From assembly GCF_005887095.1 (NCBI RefSeq), contig NZ_PNCI01000033.1, positions 1 through 48,604 on the forward strand: a DNA stretch of 48,604 nt, in the 5' to 3' direction. The notes beneath the pieces are model-generated. The model was given only the letters and a program-made list of their open reading frames with translations. It did not search any database and was not told the DNA's origin. Source of the stretch: Pseudoalteromonas rubra. GTDB lineage: Bacteria > Pseudomonadota > Gammaproteobacteria > Enterobacterales > Alteromonadaceae. Every line of letters starts with the position of its first letter. The first letter of the stretch is position 1. Made by a program: the position numbers and the translations under genes. Positions 1 to 10,560 of this stretch are shown piece after piece.

Positions 1-188
1 TAAAGAGAAATCGAATTGACTGTTATAGTCACTCAGTTCAGTTGAGACTCTAAATTTTCGTGCGTCATTCAGTAAACTGAATTTCGCTGTTAGAACTCAA
101 TCTGTACGAGTGCCCACACAGATGATTGCTTCATATTTTTAAAGAACAGTGCGATAACTTGTCATCGCTGCGCTGTTAGCGCTGAGGG
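1..188 (-). other. Leader of an rRNA operon (16S gene lies beyond the left edge)
   Basis: Read on the minus strand, this stretch follows two strong promoters and contains a boxB-like hairpin and a boxA-like element, the usual order of a gammaproteobacterial rrn leader. Further inverted repeats (for example around 67-82, ATTCAGT paired with ACTGAAT) could form part of the RNase III processing stem. No mature 16S sequence is reached, so assignment to the 16S leader rather than a 16S-23S spacer rests on the promoters upstream. Confidence 0.75.
135..182 (-). promoter_or_regulatory. boxB-like hairpin and boxA antitermination element of the rrn leader
   Basis: On the minus strand a perfect 5-bp hairpin (GCGCT-AAC-AGCGC, 170-182) is followed about 20 nt downstream by TGTTCTTTAAAAAT (135-148). 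The latter closely matches the boxA consensus TGCTCTTTA. In E. coli boxA recruits NusB/NusE so that polymerase reads through the rRNA genes without Rho termination. The function here is inferred from that match and from the position. Confidence 0.7.
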
Positions 189-194
189 TTGTGC

Positions 195-222
195 ATTCTA
201 ATCACTTCCCATTTTATGTCAA
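195..222 (-). promoter_or_regulatory. rrn promoter P2 (sigma70)
   Basis: The minus strand reads TTGACA (217-222), a 16-bp spacer, then TAGAAT (195-200), a near-consensus sigma70 promoter directed leftward into the rRNA leader. Transcription would start near position 188, about 40 nt before boxA. Confidence 0.75.
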
Positions 223-319
223 CACTTAATTTTGAAAAGTTTCAGAATCAAGTTTTATCTGACTTCCAACTCGTTGGCTTGTTGCTTTTCAGCGTTGTGC
301 CCCGTGTTGGTGGATGCGC

Positions 320-347
320 ATTATAGGGAAATCGAACCTCAGCGCAA
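320..347 (-). promoter_or_regulatory. rrn promoter P1 (sigma70)
   Basis: The minus strand reads TTGCGC (342-347), 16 bp, then TATAAT (320-325), followed by GCGCATCCACC. This resembles the -10 and GC-rich discriminator of E. coli rrn P1 promoters, which make them sensitive to ppGpp and the initiating NTP. The region just upstream (351-450) is AT-rich with A/T tracts, as expected of an UP element. Tandem P1/P2 spacing of about 125 bp also matches rrn practice. Confidence 0.7.
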
Positions 348-447
348 CCCCTTTTTTGAAGAAAAATACCCAACCCGACTCATTCGAACAAATAACACAC
401 AAAAAAAACCGCTTAGCTTCAATTTAAGCCTGAAATTCATTCAAATA

Positions 448-481
448 AAAAAGGTTTCCAGCTGAGCTTAGAAACCTTTTT
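448..481. terminator. Bidirectional rho-independent terminator
   Basis: A perfect 11-bp stem (AAAAAGGTTTC at 448-458 with GAAACCTTTTT at 471-481) encloses a 12-nt loop, with T-rich sequence on either strand. It lies between the hypothetical gene ending at 597 and the rrn promoters, so it probably insulates the rRNA operon from leftward read-through. Confidence 0.8.
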
Positions 482-596
482 ATTATTCTTATAATATATT
501 TTAGCCTGGAAGTAATAACCTGTGTCATCTAGAGAACGCCAAGTGTAGACACTATAAATGATTACCCAGATTGCTATAAAAAGAATACCTATTTAT

Positions 597-932
597 CTAG
601 ACGCAAACCGCATCATAAAAGTATCGCTTGTGCTTTTTTACCGATGTACCCGACTGCTCAACTTCCATCATATTGTTGTCATCCAGGCATACGTGGAATT
701 CACTGTGCCCTGTAGACGCACTCAAAGGCATCACTAACTTAGGGTTAGACCAAGAGTCACCAAAACCAACCTCCAGATCTTGTAAATCCTCAAACTCGGC
801 TGACAGCCTATAACAAGAGCCAGGAAATATCTGCGTCAGGGTAAGCGCTTTGATATCTCCTTTTTGACATAGAAATGCGAAAATTGGCTTTGATGTTTTG
901 TTCTCATAAGTAACAGCAATATTTGTAATCAC
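597..932 (-). CDS. Hypothetical protein (111 aa)
   Basis: I do not recognise this protein. It reads from a GTG codon at 930-932; no in-frame ATG lies nearby and only a weak purine stretch precedes the start. The product is predicted to be cytoplasmic: no signal peptide or membrane segment is visible. It alternates short hydrophobic strands (NIAVTY, PIFAFLC, EFHVCL) with polar turns, which suggests a small beta-rich fold, and it contains three scattered cysteines. A terminator at 448-481 follows the stop codon. It stands alone next to an rRNA operon. The open frame is moderately convincing because it fills the space and has a terminator, but coding status is not certain. Confidence 0.5.
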   Translation of the reverse strand: MITNIAVTYENKTSKPIFAFLCQKGDIKALTLTQIFPGSCYRLSAEFEDLQDLEVGFGDSWSNPKLVMPLSASTGHSEFHVCLDDNNMMEVEQSGTSVKKHKRYFYDAVCV

Positions 933-1026
933 AGTGGCATTCTCTGACTGAATAATCTATGTGCAAACTATAGATTTCTGACAGATAAAAGCAATTACGG
1001 GCCATTACAGTTTTGTTCCTTACACA

Positions 1027-1491
1027 TTACCTCACGCTCTTATGCTTATGTATCTGATGTAACTGCCACAGCACATTTAGGATCTGCCATTCGCCGGAGG
1101 CCGTTTTATATAAATGCATATAGTCTATCCACTCGTCAGTGATCAGTTTTACAGTAGCCACACGTTTATCAATATCTAAAATTCTCAGTTCCATTTTAGG
1201 TTGGGCTGCAAAACGAGTACCCACACGGTTGTATTCTGCGGCAAGTTCGATCATTCCTTGTTTACCCATAGCCATGACGAATTCCTCGCCTTGCTGATCG
1301 CGCCAATAAGTCCGCTTTATCAGCTCATCATCTGTTACTTTTGCCATCAACTCAGGGCGAACTTCTATCTGTGCAATCAAATAGCCCTTAGCTGCGAACT
1401 CTATCGCTTGCTTATCAGCTTCTGTTGTTGCATAGCTATATCCCGATACCAAAACACAGCAAGTTAAAATAAGTTGAATATATATCGCCAT
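1027..1491 (-). CDS. Secreted NTF2-like protein, putative lumazine-binding family
   Basis: The ATG at 1489-1491 is chosen because AAGGAG lies 7 nt upstream and translation from it gives a clean signal peptide (MAIYIQLILTCCVLVSGYSYA, cleavage near residue 21). A longer frame to 1554 has no such support. The mature part (about 133 residues) has the order seen in the lumazine-binding-like/NTF2 family: an N-terminal helix pair (ADKQAIEFAAKGYL), a conserved R-T motif after a Leu-rich stretch, then strands ending in DEWIDYMHLYK and EWQILNVLW. Such proteins form an alpha+beta barrel that holds small ligands; the ligand here is unknown. No operon partner is apparent. Confidence 0.7.
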   Translation of the reverse strand: MAIYIQLILTCCVLVSGYSYATTEADKQAIEFAAKGYLIAQIEVRPELMAKVTDDELIKRTYWRDQQGEEFVMAMGKQGMIELAAEYNRVGTRFAAQPKMELRILDIDKRVATVKLITDEWIDYMHLYKTASGEWQILNVLWQLHQIHKHKSVR

Positions 1492-1728
1492 CGTTGGCTC
1501 CTTCGCAAAAACTGTTGTCATTCCGGCAGCCAGACACGGCTTCCGTGTCAACAAGGTTAAAGGTATCGCTCAGCCATACAACTTAAGGTTTTCTGATCCC
1601 GCCGTTTGAATAAATAAAACTCTTAATTTCAAAAAGGTAGTTTAATATTAAATCGACACTCTCCTCACTATTGGCTAGATTTGCTACTCTAGCGACTTCA
1701 AAAAGCAATTAAGCCAGAAAGGACTCTC

Positions 1729-2646
1729 ATGTCGACCACAACGTGCCACGACCAACCCAACGAATCACCGATTGTATTTGCCTTAGTGTCAGCCATGCTA
1801 TTTTGGGGAATGAGTTGGATTTCAGGAAAAATTATCGCAGAGGTTGCACCCGCTCAGGTCACCGTATTCTACCGACTTTTTCTGGCTGCAATCAGCATGC
1901 TTCCTATTATGTGGGTAATGCAAAAATTCAACTTGCTGAACCTCAGGTTCAATAAACGCGCTTTAGCATGGTCACTACCAGCAGGCTTTTTTCTCGCTTT
2001 TTACAATCAGTTGTTTTTTCTTGGCCTGGCCGATGGGTTGCCAGGTAAGGGTGGTATGCTGGTCACCACCTCCAATCCCGTGTTTACCTTTATTTTGAGT
2101 GCCATATTATTGGGGCAAGCCATCAACCGGCGTCAGGGGGTTGGGCTGGCGATGGGTCTGGGCGGTGGACTAATGATGATTGAAGTGTGGCATTTCGACC
2201 TTGATCAGATACTGGCTGCAGGTAATCTGTACTTTATCCTCGCATCACTCACCTGGGCCTTTTTGACCCTCATCAGCCAACGCGGGACCCGTTATGCTGA
2301 CTTCATTACATTTAGTACGCTCATGTATTTTTGGGCTTCGTTATTAAGCTATGCATTTGCTTATCAACATGACCCTTTCATCGGTGCAGCAAAGTTTCCG
2401 GCGTATTACTGGCATCACTTGCTGTTTTTATCGATTGTCGTGGTAAGCATCGCAACCAGTGTATTCTTCCTGGCAACACAAAAGCTTGGTCCCAACCGTT
2501 CAAGCTCTTTCGTCTTCGTGGTACCCGTCACGGCAATGGGACTGTCCGCCTGGTACTTTGGTGAACGGCTCAGCGTAGGCGTTGCAGTGGGCGGTGCGTG
2601 TGCTTTGTGTGCTGTTTATTTGCTCAATAAGAAAGCGTCAAGCTAG
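1729..2646 (+). CDS. EamA/DMT-family transporter
   Basis: This 305-residue inner-membrane protein has about ten hydrophobic segments in two halves, the two EamA repeats of the drug/metabolite transporter superfamily. The first half starts with the typical FALVSAMLFWGMSWISGKI and the second with FILASLTWAFLTLISQRG. Members export amino acids, metabolites or drugs by facilitated or proton-coupled transport; the substrate cannot be read from sequence. AAAGGA lies about 9 nt before the ATG, supporting this start. The gene stands alone, with a hairpin after the stop. A second, only distantly similar EamA gene lies at 16405. Confidence 0.88.
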   Translation: MSTTTCHDQPNESPIVFALVSAMLFWGMSWISGKIIAEVAPAQVTVFYRLFLAAISMLPIMWVMQKFNLLNLRFNKRALAWSLPAGFFLAFYNQLFFLGLADGLPGKGGMLVTTSNPVFTFILSAILLGQAINRRQGVGLAMGLGGGLMMIEVWHFDLDQILAAGNLYFILASLTWAFLTLISQRGTRYADFITFSTLMYFWASLLSYAFAYQHDPFIGAAKFPAYYWHHLLFLSIVVVSIATSVFFLATQKLGPNRSSSFVFVVPVTAMGLSAWYFGERLSVGVAVGGACALCAVYLLNKKASS

Positions 2647-2656
2647 AACGCAATAA

Positions 2657-2685
2657 AGAAAGCCGGTCCATAGTATCGGCTTTCT
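2657..2685. terminator. Hairpin terminator between convergent genes
   Basis: A 9-bp stem (AGAAAGCCG with CGGCTTTCT) and an 11-nt loop sit between the stop codons of the DMT transporter and the RND pump. The T-run is short on both strands, so efficiency is uncertain. Confidence 0.6.
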
Positions 2686-2699
2686 GACCACGACCAACC

Positions 2700-5600
2700 T
2701 TAGCCAGCCTCCCTCGTTACAGATTTGGTACCGAATCGTTCAAATAAGATGGGCAATACAAACAACGTGAGCAAGGTTGAAGTGAACAAGCCACCGATAA
2801 CCACACTGGCTAAAGGTTTCTGAACTTCTGAGCCTACCCCCGAGGACAACAGAATAGGCATTAATCCCAATGCGGAGGTGAGCGCAGTCATCAATACCGG
2901 GCGTAATCGGGACGCGGCACCTTCTTGTATTGCAGTCGATAGCTCTTCTCCTGAGGCAATGCGACGATTAATGCTCTCCACGAGGACCACCGCGTTCAAT
3001 ACTGCTACACCAAACAACGTAATAAACCCTACAGAAGCCGGAACAGATAAGTATTGCCCAGACCAATATAAAGAAAAGACACCGCCAATAACGCCCAGCG
3101 GAATGCTCATCATTACAAGAGCAGCCTGACCTGCGGAATTAAAGGTCACGAACAGCAACAGAGTCATTAGCAGCAGAGCACAGGGAATAACGAGCGCCAA
3201 TCTCTTGTAGGCACGTTGCTGGCTTTCAAACTGGCCACCAAGCTCAACACTGTAACCAGGAGGAAGTGATAACGCGCCGTCAATCTTTGCTCTGATATCT
3301 TCTACAACGCTGCCCATATCCCTGCCAGACACATTGGCCTGCACAACTATTCTGCGCTGCACGTCATCGCGGCGGATCTGTACCGGGCCTGACGCAAACT
3401 CTACATTTGCCACTTCTTTTAAACTGACCCAGGCACCTGAGGGGGACAGAAGTCTCAGAGATTCTATTACAGCGGAGTTGCGCCTGGCAGGTTCAGTCAG
3501 TCTGACGTAAATATCATACCTTTCATTCCCCTTTACAACCTGACCCGCCGTATTGCCCCCTAAACCACTGCTGACCAGCTCCATTACATCACTGACAGAG
3601 AGTCCAAAACGCGATAAAGCTTCCCTGTCTGGTGTGATCACCAATTGCGCCTCCCCACTCAGCTGCTCCAATGCGACATCCACTGTACCGGTGACGCTCT
3701 GGACTAAGTGCTCAAGCTCCTCTCCTTTTTCCATCAATACAGTTAAATCCGGACCGAGCAGTTTAATCGCTAGCTGAGCTTTAACGCCCGATAGCAACTC
3801 ATCAACGCGAGTCGCTATTGGCTGAGAGAAGTTAAAAAGCAAACCCGGGTGAACGGCAAGTGCCACCGCCATTTTCTCTTGCAGCGCTCCCCTTGTGTCC
3901 GCATTTTTCCACTGGTCAACAGGCCTGAGTCCAATATAGATTTCAATGTTGTTGACCGGCTCGGGATCGCCACCGACCTCTGGGCGGCCAATGCGGCTCA
4001 GTGCATAAGTGACTTCTTCAAATTCCAATAACGTTTGCTCCAGTTTAGGCGCAACAGACAAAGCCGTTTCCAGACTGGCAGACGGTGCCAGTGTTACACG
4101 TAAATTCAAGGTCCCTTCTTCCAGCTCAGGGACAAACTCAGTGCCAATTTGTCCCAGTGTGTATATCGAAAATACAAACAAAACCGAGATGACCATAAGC
4201 AATGCTTTGCCGTATCGCTGCGCTTGTGTCAGTAACTGTCGATAGTACTCTTCCACTTTTGCTAACATCGCATTACGCTGCCCCGGTTTGCGGCTTTTCA
4301 GCAAATAGCAGGCTAAAGGCGGCACCACCAGTAAAGCAATCACAACGGCACACACCATGGCCAGCATAATGCTGATAGCCATGGGTACGAAGAGCTTGGC
4401 TTCAACGCCCTCGAAGGAAAACAAAGGCAAAAAAACCAACAGGATAATCGTGGAAGCAAAAAAGATAGGTCTGGCGACATCCATTGCAGCTGTGGTAACC
4501 AGTTCATGAAAGCGCCAGCTCTCCTCGCCGGAAGGCGCCAACTGACAGGACTGTCGTTGCAATATGCGCTCGACCATAACAACCGAGCCATCCACCAGCA
4601 TACCAATAGCTACCGCCAGCCCACCCAGCGACATCAAATTTGCCGACATTCCCACCACAGACATCAGCCCCAGAGCCAGAATAATTGCCGCAGGCACCGA
4701 GAGTATAACCAGGATTGCCGCGCGCAGATTAAGTAGAAACAAGATTAACACCACGGCAATAAACACAAATGCCAGCAAAAGCGCCTGGGTTACTGTGCTC
4801 ACAGCCTTGTCTATCAACATACTCTGATCATAGAAAGGTACAAATTTCACACCCGGCGGCAGCGCTCGGTTGATCTGCGCCACTTTTTCGTTTATCCCGT
4901 CAATTGTCGCTTTGGTATTAGCCCCCATACGTTTAAGAACAATACCACTCACCACCTCACCCAGGGGCTGCTGCTTGCCTGTATGATCACGCTGGGTCAT
5001 GGTCACCGCTCCCTGACGGATCTCCCCCCCCAATTTGACCTGTGCAATGTCACTCACTCGAACCACAGTTCCATTCTCTGTCTTGACGGGGACCTGACGA
5101 ATTTGTGCTAAGCCTGGCTCACCACTTGCGAACCAACCAACTCCACGGATCACAAGCTGTTCCTGACCCCGGTCAAGATACCAACCACCTACATTACGAT
5201 TATTGTCTGTCAAGGCTTGCTGCACCTGAGCCTGGGTGAGCTTATAAGCCAACAAGCGCGCAGGATCCAGATCCACCTGGTATTGTTTAACCTGCCCCCC
5301 GAATGACAGCACGTCAGTCACCCCTTCTACCGGCATCAGCAAGAGTTTAACCACCCAATCGTTGATGCCACGCAGCGCCATTTCATCAAAGCCTGAACCG
5401 GGCTCGGCCACCAGCAGATATTGATAAACCTGACCCAGTCCAGAGGTATTCGGGCCCATATCTGGGGTTCCCACGGAATCAGGGATCAGTGAGCGGGCGG
5501 CCTGCAGCCGCTCAAACACCAACTGCCTGGCAAAGTAAATATCTGTCCCTTCCTTAAACACGACTGTCACCCCGGACAACCCTGTCTTCGACACTGAACG

Positions 5601-5846
5601 TACCTGCTCAACATCCGGCAGCGCATACATTACGGCTTCAATCGGGTAAGTGATCAACTGCTCAACTTCCTGTGCCGCTAACCCAGGCGCTTCAGTGTTT
5701 ACGGTTACCTGAACATTGGTCACATCCGGAAAAGCATCCAGATTCAGGCGAGGTATTTGCCAAAGCGCCCAAGTCAGAATAATGAGTGCCACAAATAGCA
5801 CCAGGGCACGGTGTGTAATTGCACCTTTTATTATCTTGTCTAACAT
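2700..5846 (-). CDS. Heavy-metal RND efflux pump, CusA/CzcA family
   Basis: A 1048-residue inner-membrane proton antiporter, full length for the HME-RND family. It has a first membrane helix at about 12-30, the periplasmic porter domain with RLNLDAFPDVTNVQV and YPIEAVM, a cluster of helices at about 350-540, a second porter domain and a final cluster of helices after about 880. The helix-4 signature AIGMLVDGSVVMVERI (about 413-428) has the Asp needed for proton relay; its DGS form differs from the textbook Zn/Co (DFG...DGAVV) and Cu/Ag signatures, so I do not name the metal. The gene follows its adaptor after 11 nt, in one operon with it. No CusC/CzcC outer-membrane channel gene is nearby. 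Confidence 0.9.
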   Translation of the reverse strand: MLDKIIKGAITHRALVLFVALIILTWALWQIPRLNLDAFPDVTNVQVTVNTEAPGLAAQEVEQLITYPIEAVMYALPDVEQVRSVSKTGLSGVTVVFKEGTDIYFARQLVFERLQAARSLIPDSVGTPDMGPNTSGLGQVYQYLLVAEPGSGFDEMALRGINDWVVKLLLMPVEGVTDVLSFGGQVKQYQVDLDPARLLAYKLTQAQVQQALTDNNRNVGGWYLDRGQEQLVIRGVGWFASGEPGLAQIRQVPVKTENGTVVRVSDIAQVKLGGEIRQGAVTMTQRDHTGKQQPLGEVVSGIVLKRMGANTKATIDGINEKVAQINRALPPGVKFVPFYDQSMLIDKAVSTVTQALLLAFVFIAVVLILFLLNLRAAILVILSVPAAIILALGLMSVVGMSANLMSLGGLAVAIGMLVDGSVVMVERILQRQSCQLAPSGEESWRFHELVTTAAMDVARPIFFASTIILLVFLPLFSFEGVEAKLFVPMAISIMLAMVCAVVIALLVVPPLACYLLKSRKPGQRNAMLAKVEEYYRQLLTQAQRYGKALLMVISVLFVFSIYTLGQIGTEFVPELEEGTLNLRVTLAPSASLETALSVAPKLEQTLLEFEEVTYALSRIGRPEVGGDPEPVNNIEIYIGLRPVDQWKNADTRGALQEKMAVALAVHPGLLFNFSQPIATRVDELLSGVKAQLAIKLLGPDLTVLMEKGEELEHLVQSVTGTVDVALEQLSGEAQLVITPDREALSRFGLSVSDVMELVSSGLGGNTAGQVVKGNERYDIYVRLTEPARRNSAVIESLRLLSPSGAWVSLKEVANVEFASGPVQIRRDDVQRRIVVQANVSGRDMGSVVEDIRAKIDGALSLPPGYSVELGGQFESQQRAYKRLALVIPCALLLMTLLLFVTFNSAGQAALVMMSIPLGVIGGVFSLYWSGQYLSVPASVGFITLFGVAVLNAVVLVESINRRIASGEELSTAIQEGAASRLRPVLMTALTSALGLMPILLSSGVGSEVQKPLASVVIGGLFTSTLLTLFVLPILFERFGTKSVTREAG

Positions 5847-5857
5847 CTTATGCGCCC

Positions 5858-7027
5858 TCAGTGGTTATGTGGATCAAAGCCACTTTTTGCTAATTCGGAG
5901 GCAACAAAGAATGCGCCTTGAATAACCACTCGGGTGCCCGCCTCAATCACTTGCGAGGGCGACGCAGATTCAATTGTCACCCTATCCCCGATCAGCTTGC
6001 CGCGTATAACAGGTATAGCGACAAACTCACCCGTGTCATGTTCTACAAACACCTGCCACTTGCCCTCAGTATCGCGCACCAGAGCTGATTCAGGCACTGC
6101 AATAACAGGGCTTGTTGTGTTGAACATAAAATACGCACTGACAAACATCCCGGCATGTAACGTATCGTCTGGATTGTCTACTTGCAGGCGAACCACTCGG
6201 GTACGTGTGAGAGGGTCCAGTGTGTGCCCCTGCTGGATCACCTCTGCCGGGTAGCGACGAAGATTGTGTTCAATCTCAACACGCGTATGGGTATTGATCG
6301 GGTCCTGCTGTGTGGCAGCTAGCCTGACTTCAACCCATAAAGTTGATTCATCGGCGAGCTGCATGATGGCCTCACCCGGCTCAAAGCGTTGGCCCTGCTC
6401 AAAGTTATCCGCCAGGACAATCCCGCTGCGCTGTGCGGACAAGGTATAGATACCCAACGACTGAGCCTCAGTCTCTTGTAAACGGCCGATATCAGACAGA
6501 CTCATCCCCATCGCCAGCAGTTTGCCCTGCGCCGCCTTGAACTGGGCCTTCGCGACAACCTGCTGGTTTACACTCACGCTCGAATCGGTTAGGCGCGCGA
6601 CTCGCTGCCATTCACTGGCAGCAATAAGATAGTCTGCCTGCGCCTGTGCCATATCCTGACTAAATAAGGTAACAAGCATATCGCCTTGTTTAACCATCTG
6701 GCCCAAAACGGCATGACGGCGCTCAATTACGGAGTCAATGCGTGGCGTAACGACATAGCTGGTAAAACTATTGGCTTTGAGTTCACCTGGTGCATAAAGT
6801 GGAATGCGTTCATATACTGGCTGGACTGCCATCAATTTTAGGTTGATCTTTGCCTGTTGAGCTTCGCTAAGCATCACACTTTGTGCATGAGGCTGGGTAA
6901 CGTGAGAAGCCTCAACTGGCGCATGTTGTTCTTTATGGCTATGGTCTGGATCGGTGCTCAAACCGGCACTGACCTGCAGTGATATCAGCACTAACCCTGT
7001 AGCGTAACTAAAAATACCTTTGTTCAT
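5858..7027 (-). CDS. Periplasmic adaptor subunit of heavy-metal RND pump (CusB/CzcB-like)
   Basis: A 389-residue membrane-fusion protein bridging the RND pump and an outer-membrane channel. An N-terminal signal sequence is followed by a His-rich segment (DHSHKEQHAPVEASH, near residues 28-43) that may bind metal, then the half-motif of the lipoyl-like domain (IDSVIERRHAVLGQMVKQGDMLV), a short helical hairpin (about 140-200), a second lipoyl half, and beta-barrel and membrane-proximal domains. The order and length fit CusB/CzcB. It lies 11 nt upstream of the pump gene. A 189-bp gap separates it from the upstream gene 7217-7570 and holds a perfect palindrome, so a second promoter is possible. 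No strong ribosome site is visible before the ATG. Confidence 0.88.
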   Translation of the reverse strand: MNKGIFSYATGLVLISLQVSAGLSTDPDHSHKEQHAPVEASHVTQPHAQSVMLSEAQQAKINLKLMAVQPVYERIPLYAPGELKANSFTSYVVTPRIDSVIERRHAVLGQMVKQGDMLVTLFSQDMAQAQADYLIAASEWQRVARLTDSSVSVNQQVVAKAQFKAAQGKLLAMGMSLSDIGRLQETEAQSLGIYTLSAQRSGIVLADNFEQGQRFEPGEAIMQLADESTLWVEVRLAATQQDPINTHTRVEIEHNLRRYPAEVIQQGHTLDPLTRTRVVRLQVDNPDDTLHAGMFVSAYFMFNTTSPVIAVPESALVRDTEGKWQVFVEHDTGEFVAIPVIRGKLIGDRVTIESASPSQVIEAGTRVVIQGAFFVASELAKSGFDPHNH

Positions 7028-7131
7028 GGTTGTGTAAATCTCTAATTCGTAGCTTGTCGTGCATCAGGTATGCTCACAAGCTTCAGCCTGTCTGTTTCAG
7101 GCAAAAATGGGACGACCAATCGCACCGCCCA

Positions 7132-7145
7132 TTGTCATATGACAA
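7132..7145. promoter_or_regulatory. Perfect 14-bp palindrome in the efflux-operon gap
   Basis: TTGTCATATGACAA is an exact inverted repeat in the 189-bp gap between the His/Cys-rich protein gene and the adaptor gene. Such a site could bind a dimeric regulator. No recognised consensus is matched and no regulator gene is adjacent, so the role is inferred. Confidence 0.35.
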
Positions 7146-7216
7146 CAGGCAAACGGCGGCGATCCGTCAAACGGAAAAAACAAACGCTGACCTAAACAAG
7201 ATCAGGAGGCGCAGAA

Positions 7217-7570
7217 TTAGGCGATGGGAGGTTTAAACTGAGATTCAATACGTCGGCGAACCTGAGTGTCGCCTGGTAAAAACGAGGTTTCAGGTTTTAT
7301 TAATCCAGATACCAGTGAGAGCCTGGCTGACATCCAGATAGTATGACTACCACTACAATGACCACAATGGTGACAGTCGGAGATCACATGTCCCTGCTCA
7401 TCAAAAATAAGCCTGTCCGAGGCAGAATAGTTGTCATCATGAACGTGCTTAGTTTGCAGGTGTGCTTGATCAGGTTGATGAAAGTTGCCGGGATCGACAG
7501 CAGCAGTCACCGATTGAACGCCAATCAGTAACATCATAATTATGCTGAGCAGACCCTGTAGTAAACGCAA
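7217..7570 (-). CDS. Small periplasmic His/Cys-rich protein, first gene of the metal efflux operon
   Basis: A 117-residue protein with a signal peptide (LLSIIMMLLIGVQSVTAA, cleavage near residue 24) and a metal-ligand cluster CHHCGHCSGSH (about 66-76) preceded by further His residues (FHQPDQAHLQTKHVH). The cluster implies binding of a soft or transition metal in the periplasm. It is read from a TTG codon with AAGG five bases upstream, 27 nt or so after a strong sigma70 promoter, and is followed by the adaptor and pump genes. By context it may deliver or sense the exported ion. It resembles the short CxxC/His proteins that often head CusBA/CzcBA operons (DUF2946-like), but I cannot assign a family with certainty. 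Confidence 0.72.
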   Translation of the reverse strand: MRLLQGLLSIIMMLLIGVQSVTAAVDPGNFHQPDQAHLQTKHVHDDNYSASDRLIFDEQGHVISDCHHCGHCSGSHTIWMSARLSLVSGLIKPETSFLPGDTQVRRRIESQFKPPIA

Positions 7571-7602
7571 CTTACCTTCTCACGATTGATTAAGTTGCCA
7601 GC

Positions 7603-7631
7603 AATATAGGCGGGCCAGGAGGCGATGTCAA
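7603..7631 (-). promoter_or_regulatory. Sigma70 promoter of the metal efflux operon
   Basis: The minus strand reads TTGACA (7626-7631), a 17-bp spacer, then TATATT (7603-7608). The 17-bp spacing is that of an ordinary sigma70 promoter rather than the 19-20 bp of MerR-controlled metal promoters, so MerR-type underwinding is not suggested. The start codon of the first gene is about 33 nt downstream of the -10. Confidence 0.75.
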
Positions 7632-7676
7632 TGCCTCTTTATAGCCTATGGTATTGATATGAAATAACATTATTTT

Positions 7677-8159
7677 TTAGTCGAGCCATTTATACATGAT
7701 ATGGCTATCAGTAAAGCCCAAACGAGGATGACGATAAGCCTTTGGAATTGTTCCGATTATTTGATACCCCAATCTTTGCCACAGCTGCACCGCCACCTGA
7801 TTACTGGCAACCACTGAGTTAAACTGCATAGCCAGGTAGCCTCTTGCTTTTGCCTCATTTTGGGAATGCTCACACAAGACGCGCGCAACTCCTTTACCCC
7901 TAGCCTGAGTTGTGACCATATAGCCACAATTGCAAATATGATCGCTCGGGCCCATCGCATTGGCTTTTAAATAATAGCTTCCGAGGATCTCGTCTTCTTC
8001 GACCATGACATAGGCACAGTCTACTTTTTCGCACCACAGTGCATAGGCCGCCTGCTGCGACATGTCGGGGTCAAAAGCATAGGTCTCTTGTTGTTCAATC
8101 ACCGCTTTAAAGGTTGGCCAGAAACGTTGAAAGTCGCTTTGTGTCATTATTCTTATCAT
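7677..8159 (-). CDS. GNAT-family N-acetyltransferase
   Basis: A 160-residue cytoplasmic acetyltransferase when started at the ATG at 8157-8159, which has AGGAGAG directly upstream; the frame extends to 8255 but that extension has no ribosome site. The acetyl-CoA-binding motif A is visible as GYMVTTQARGKGVARVLCEHSQ (R/Q-x-x-G-x-G/A), followed by the motif B region ending in NQVAVQLWQRLGYQIIGTIP. The substrate is unknown. It is transcribed divergently from katG. Confidence 0.85.
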   Translation of the reverse strand: MIRIMTQSDFQRFWPTFKAVIEQQETYAFDPDMSQQAAYALWCEKVDCAYVMVEEDEILGSYYLKANAMGPSDHICNCGYMVTTQARGKGVARVLCEHSQNEAKARGYLAMQFNSVVASNQVAVQLWQRLGYQIIGTIPKAYRHPRLGFTDSHIMYKWLD

Positions 8160-8281
8160 TTTCTCTCCTGCTTCACGTTTAGTCTTATTCGAATACATGC
8201 CTGCGTAAAACCGCACTGGTGATCTCAATCCGCTTTTATAGCGTATGAATTTCATTCAACTACACCATGTTTTGACTATAA

Positions 8282-10513
<2,232 letters not shown>

Positions 10514-10530
10514 CGGTCAGACGAACAAGG

Positions 10531-10553
10531 CACCGACCCGGGATGAGTCGGTG
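10531..10553. terminator. Terminator between katG and the yaiI-like gene
   Basis: A perfect 7-bp GC-rich stem (CACCGAC with GTCGGTG) and a 9-nt loop, followed on the plus strand by TTTC. It lies between convergent stop codons. Confidence 0.65.
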
Positions 10554-10560
10554 TTTCAGG

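Noticed and set aside
232..465. Plus-strand 77-codon frame across the rRNA promoter region
   Set aside because: It lies over the two rrn promoters and the terminator, has no ribosome site and a low-complexity composition; it is a chance frame.
4340..4606. Minus-strand Trp/Cys-rich frame inside the RND pump gene
   Set aside because: It is a frame-shifted reading of the membrane helices of the pump and lacks its own start signals.
7217..7531. Plus-strand frame rich in Met/Thr (MTTTTMTTM) opposite the His/Cys-rich gene
   Set aside because: It is the complement of the CHHCGHC-coding region; the minus-strand frame has a promoter, a signal peptide and an operon.
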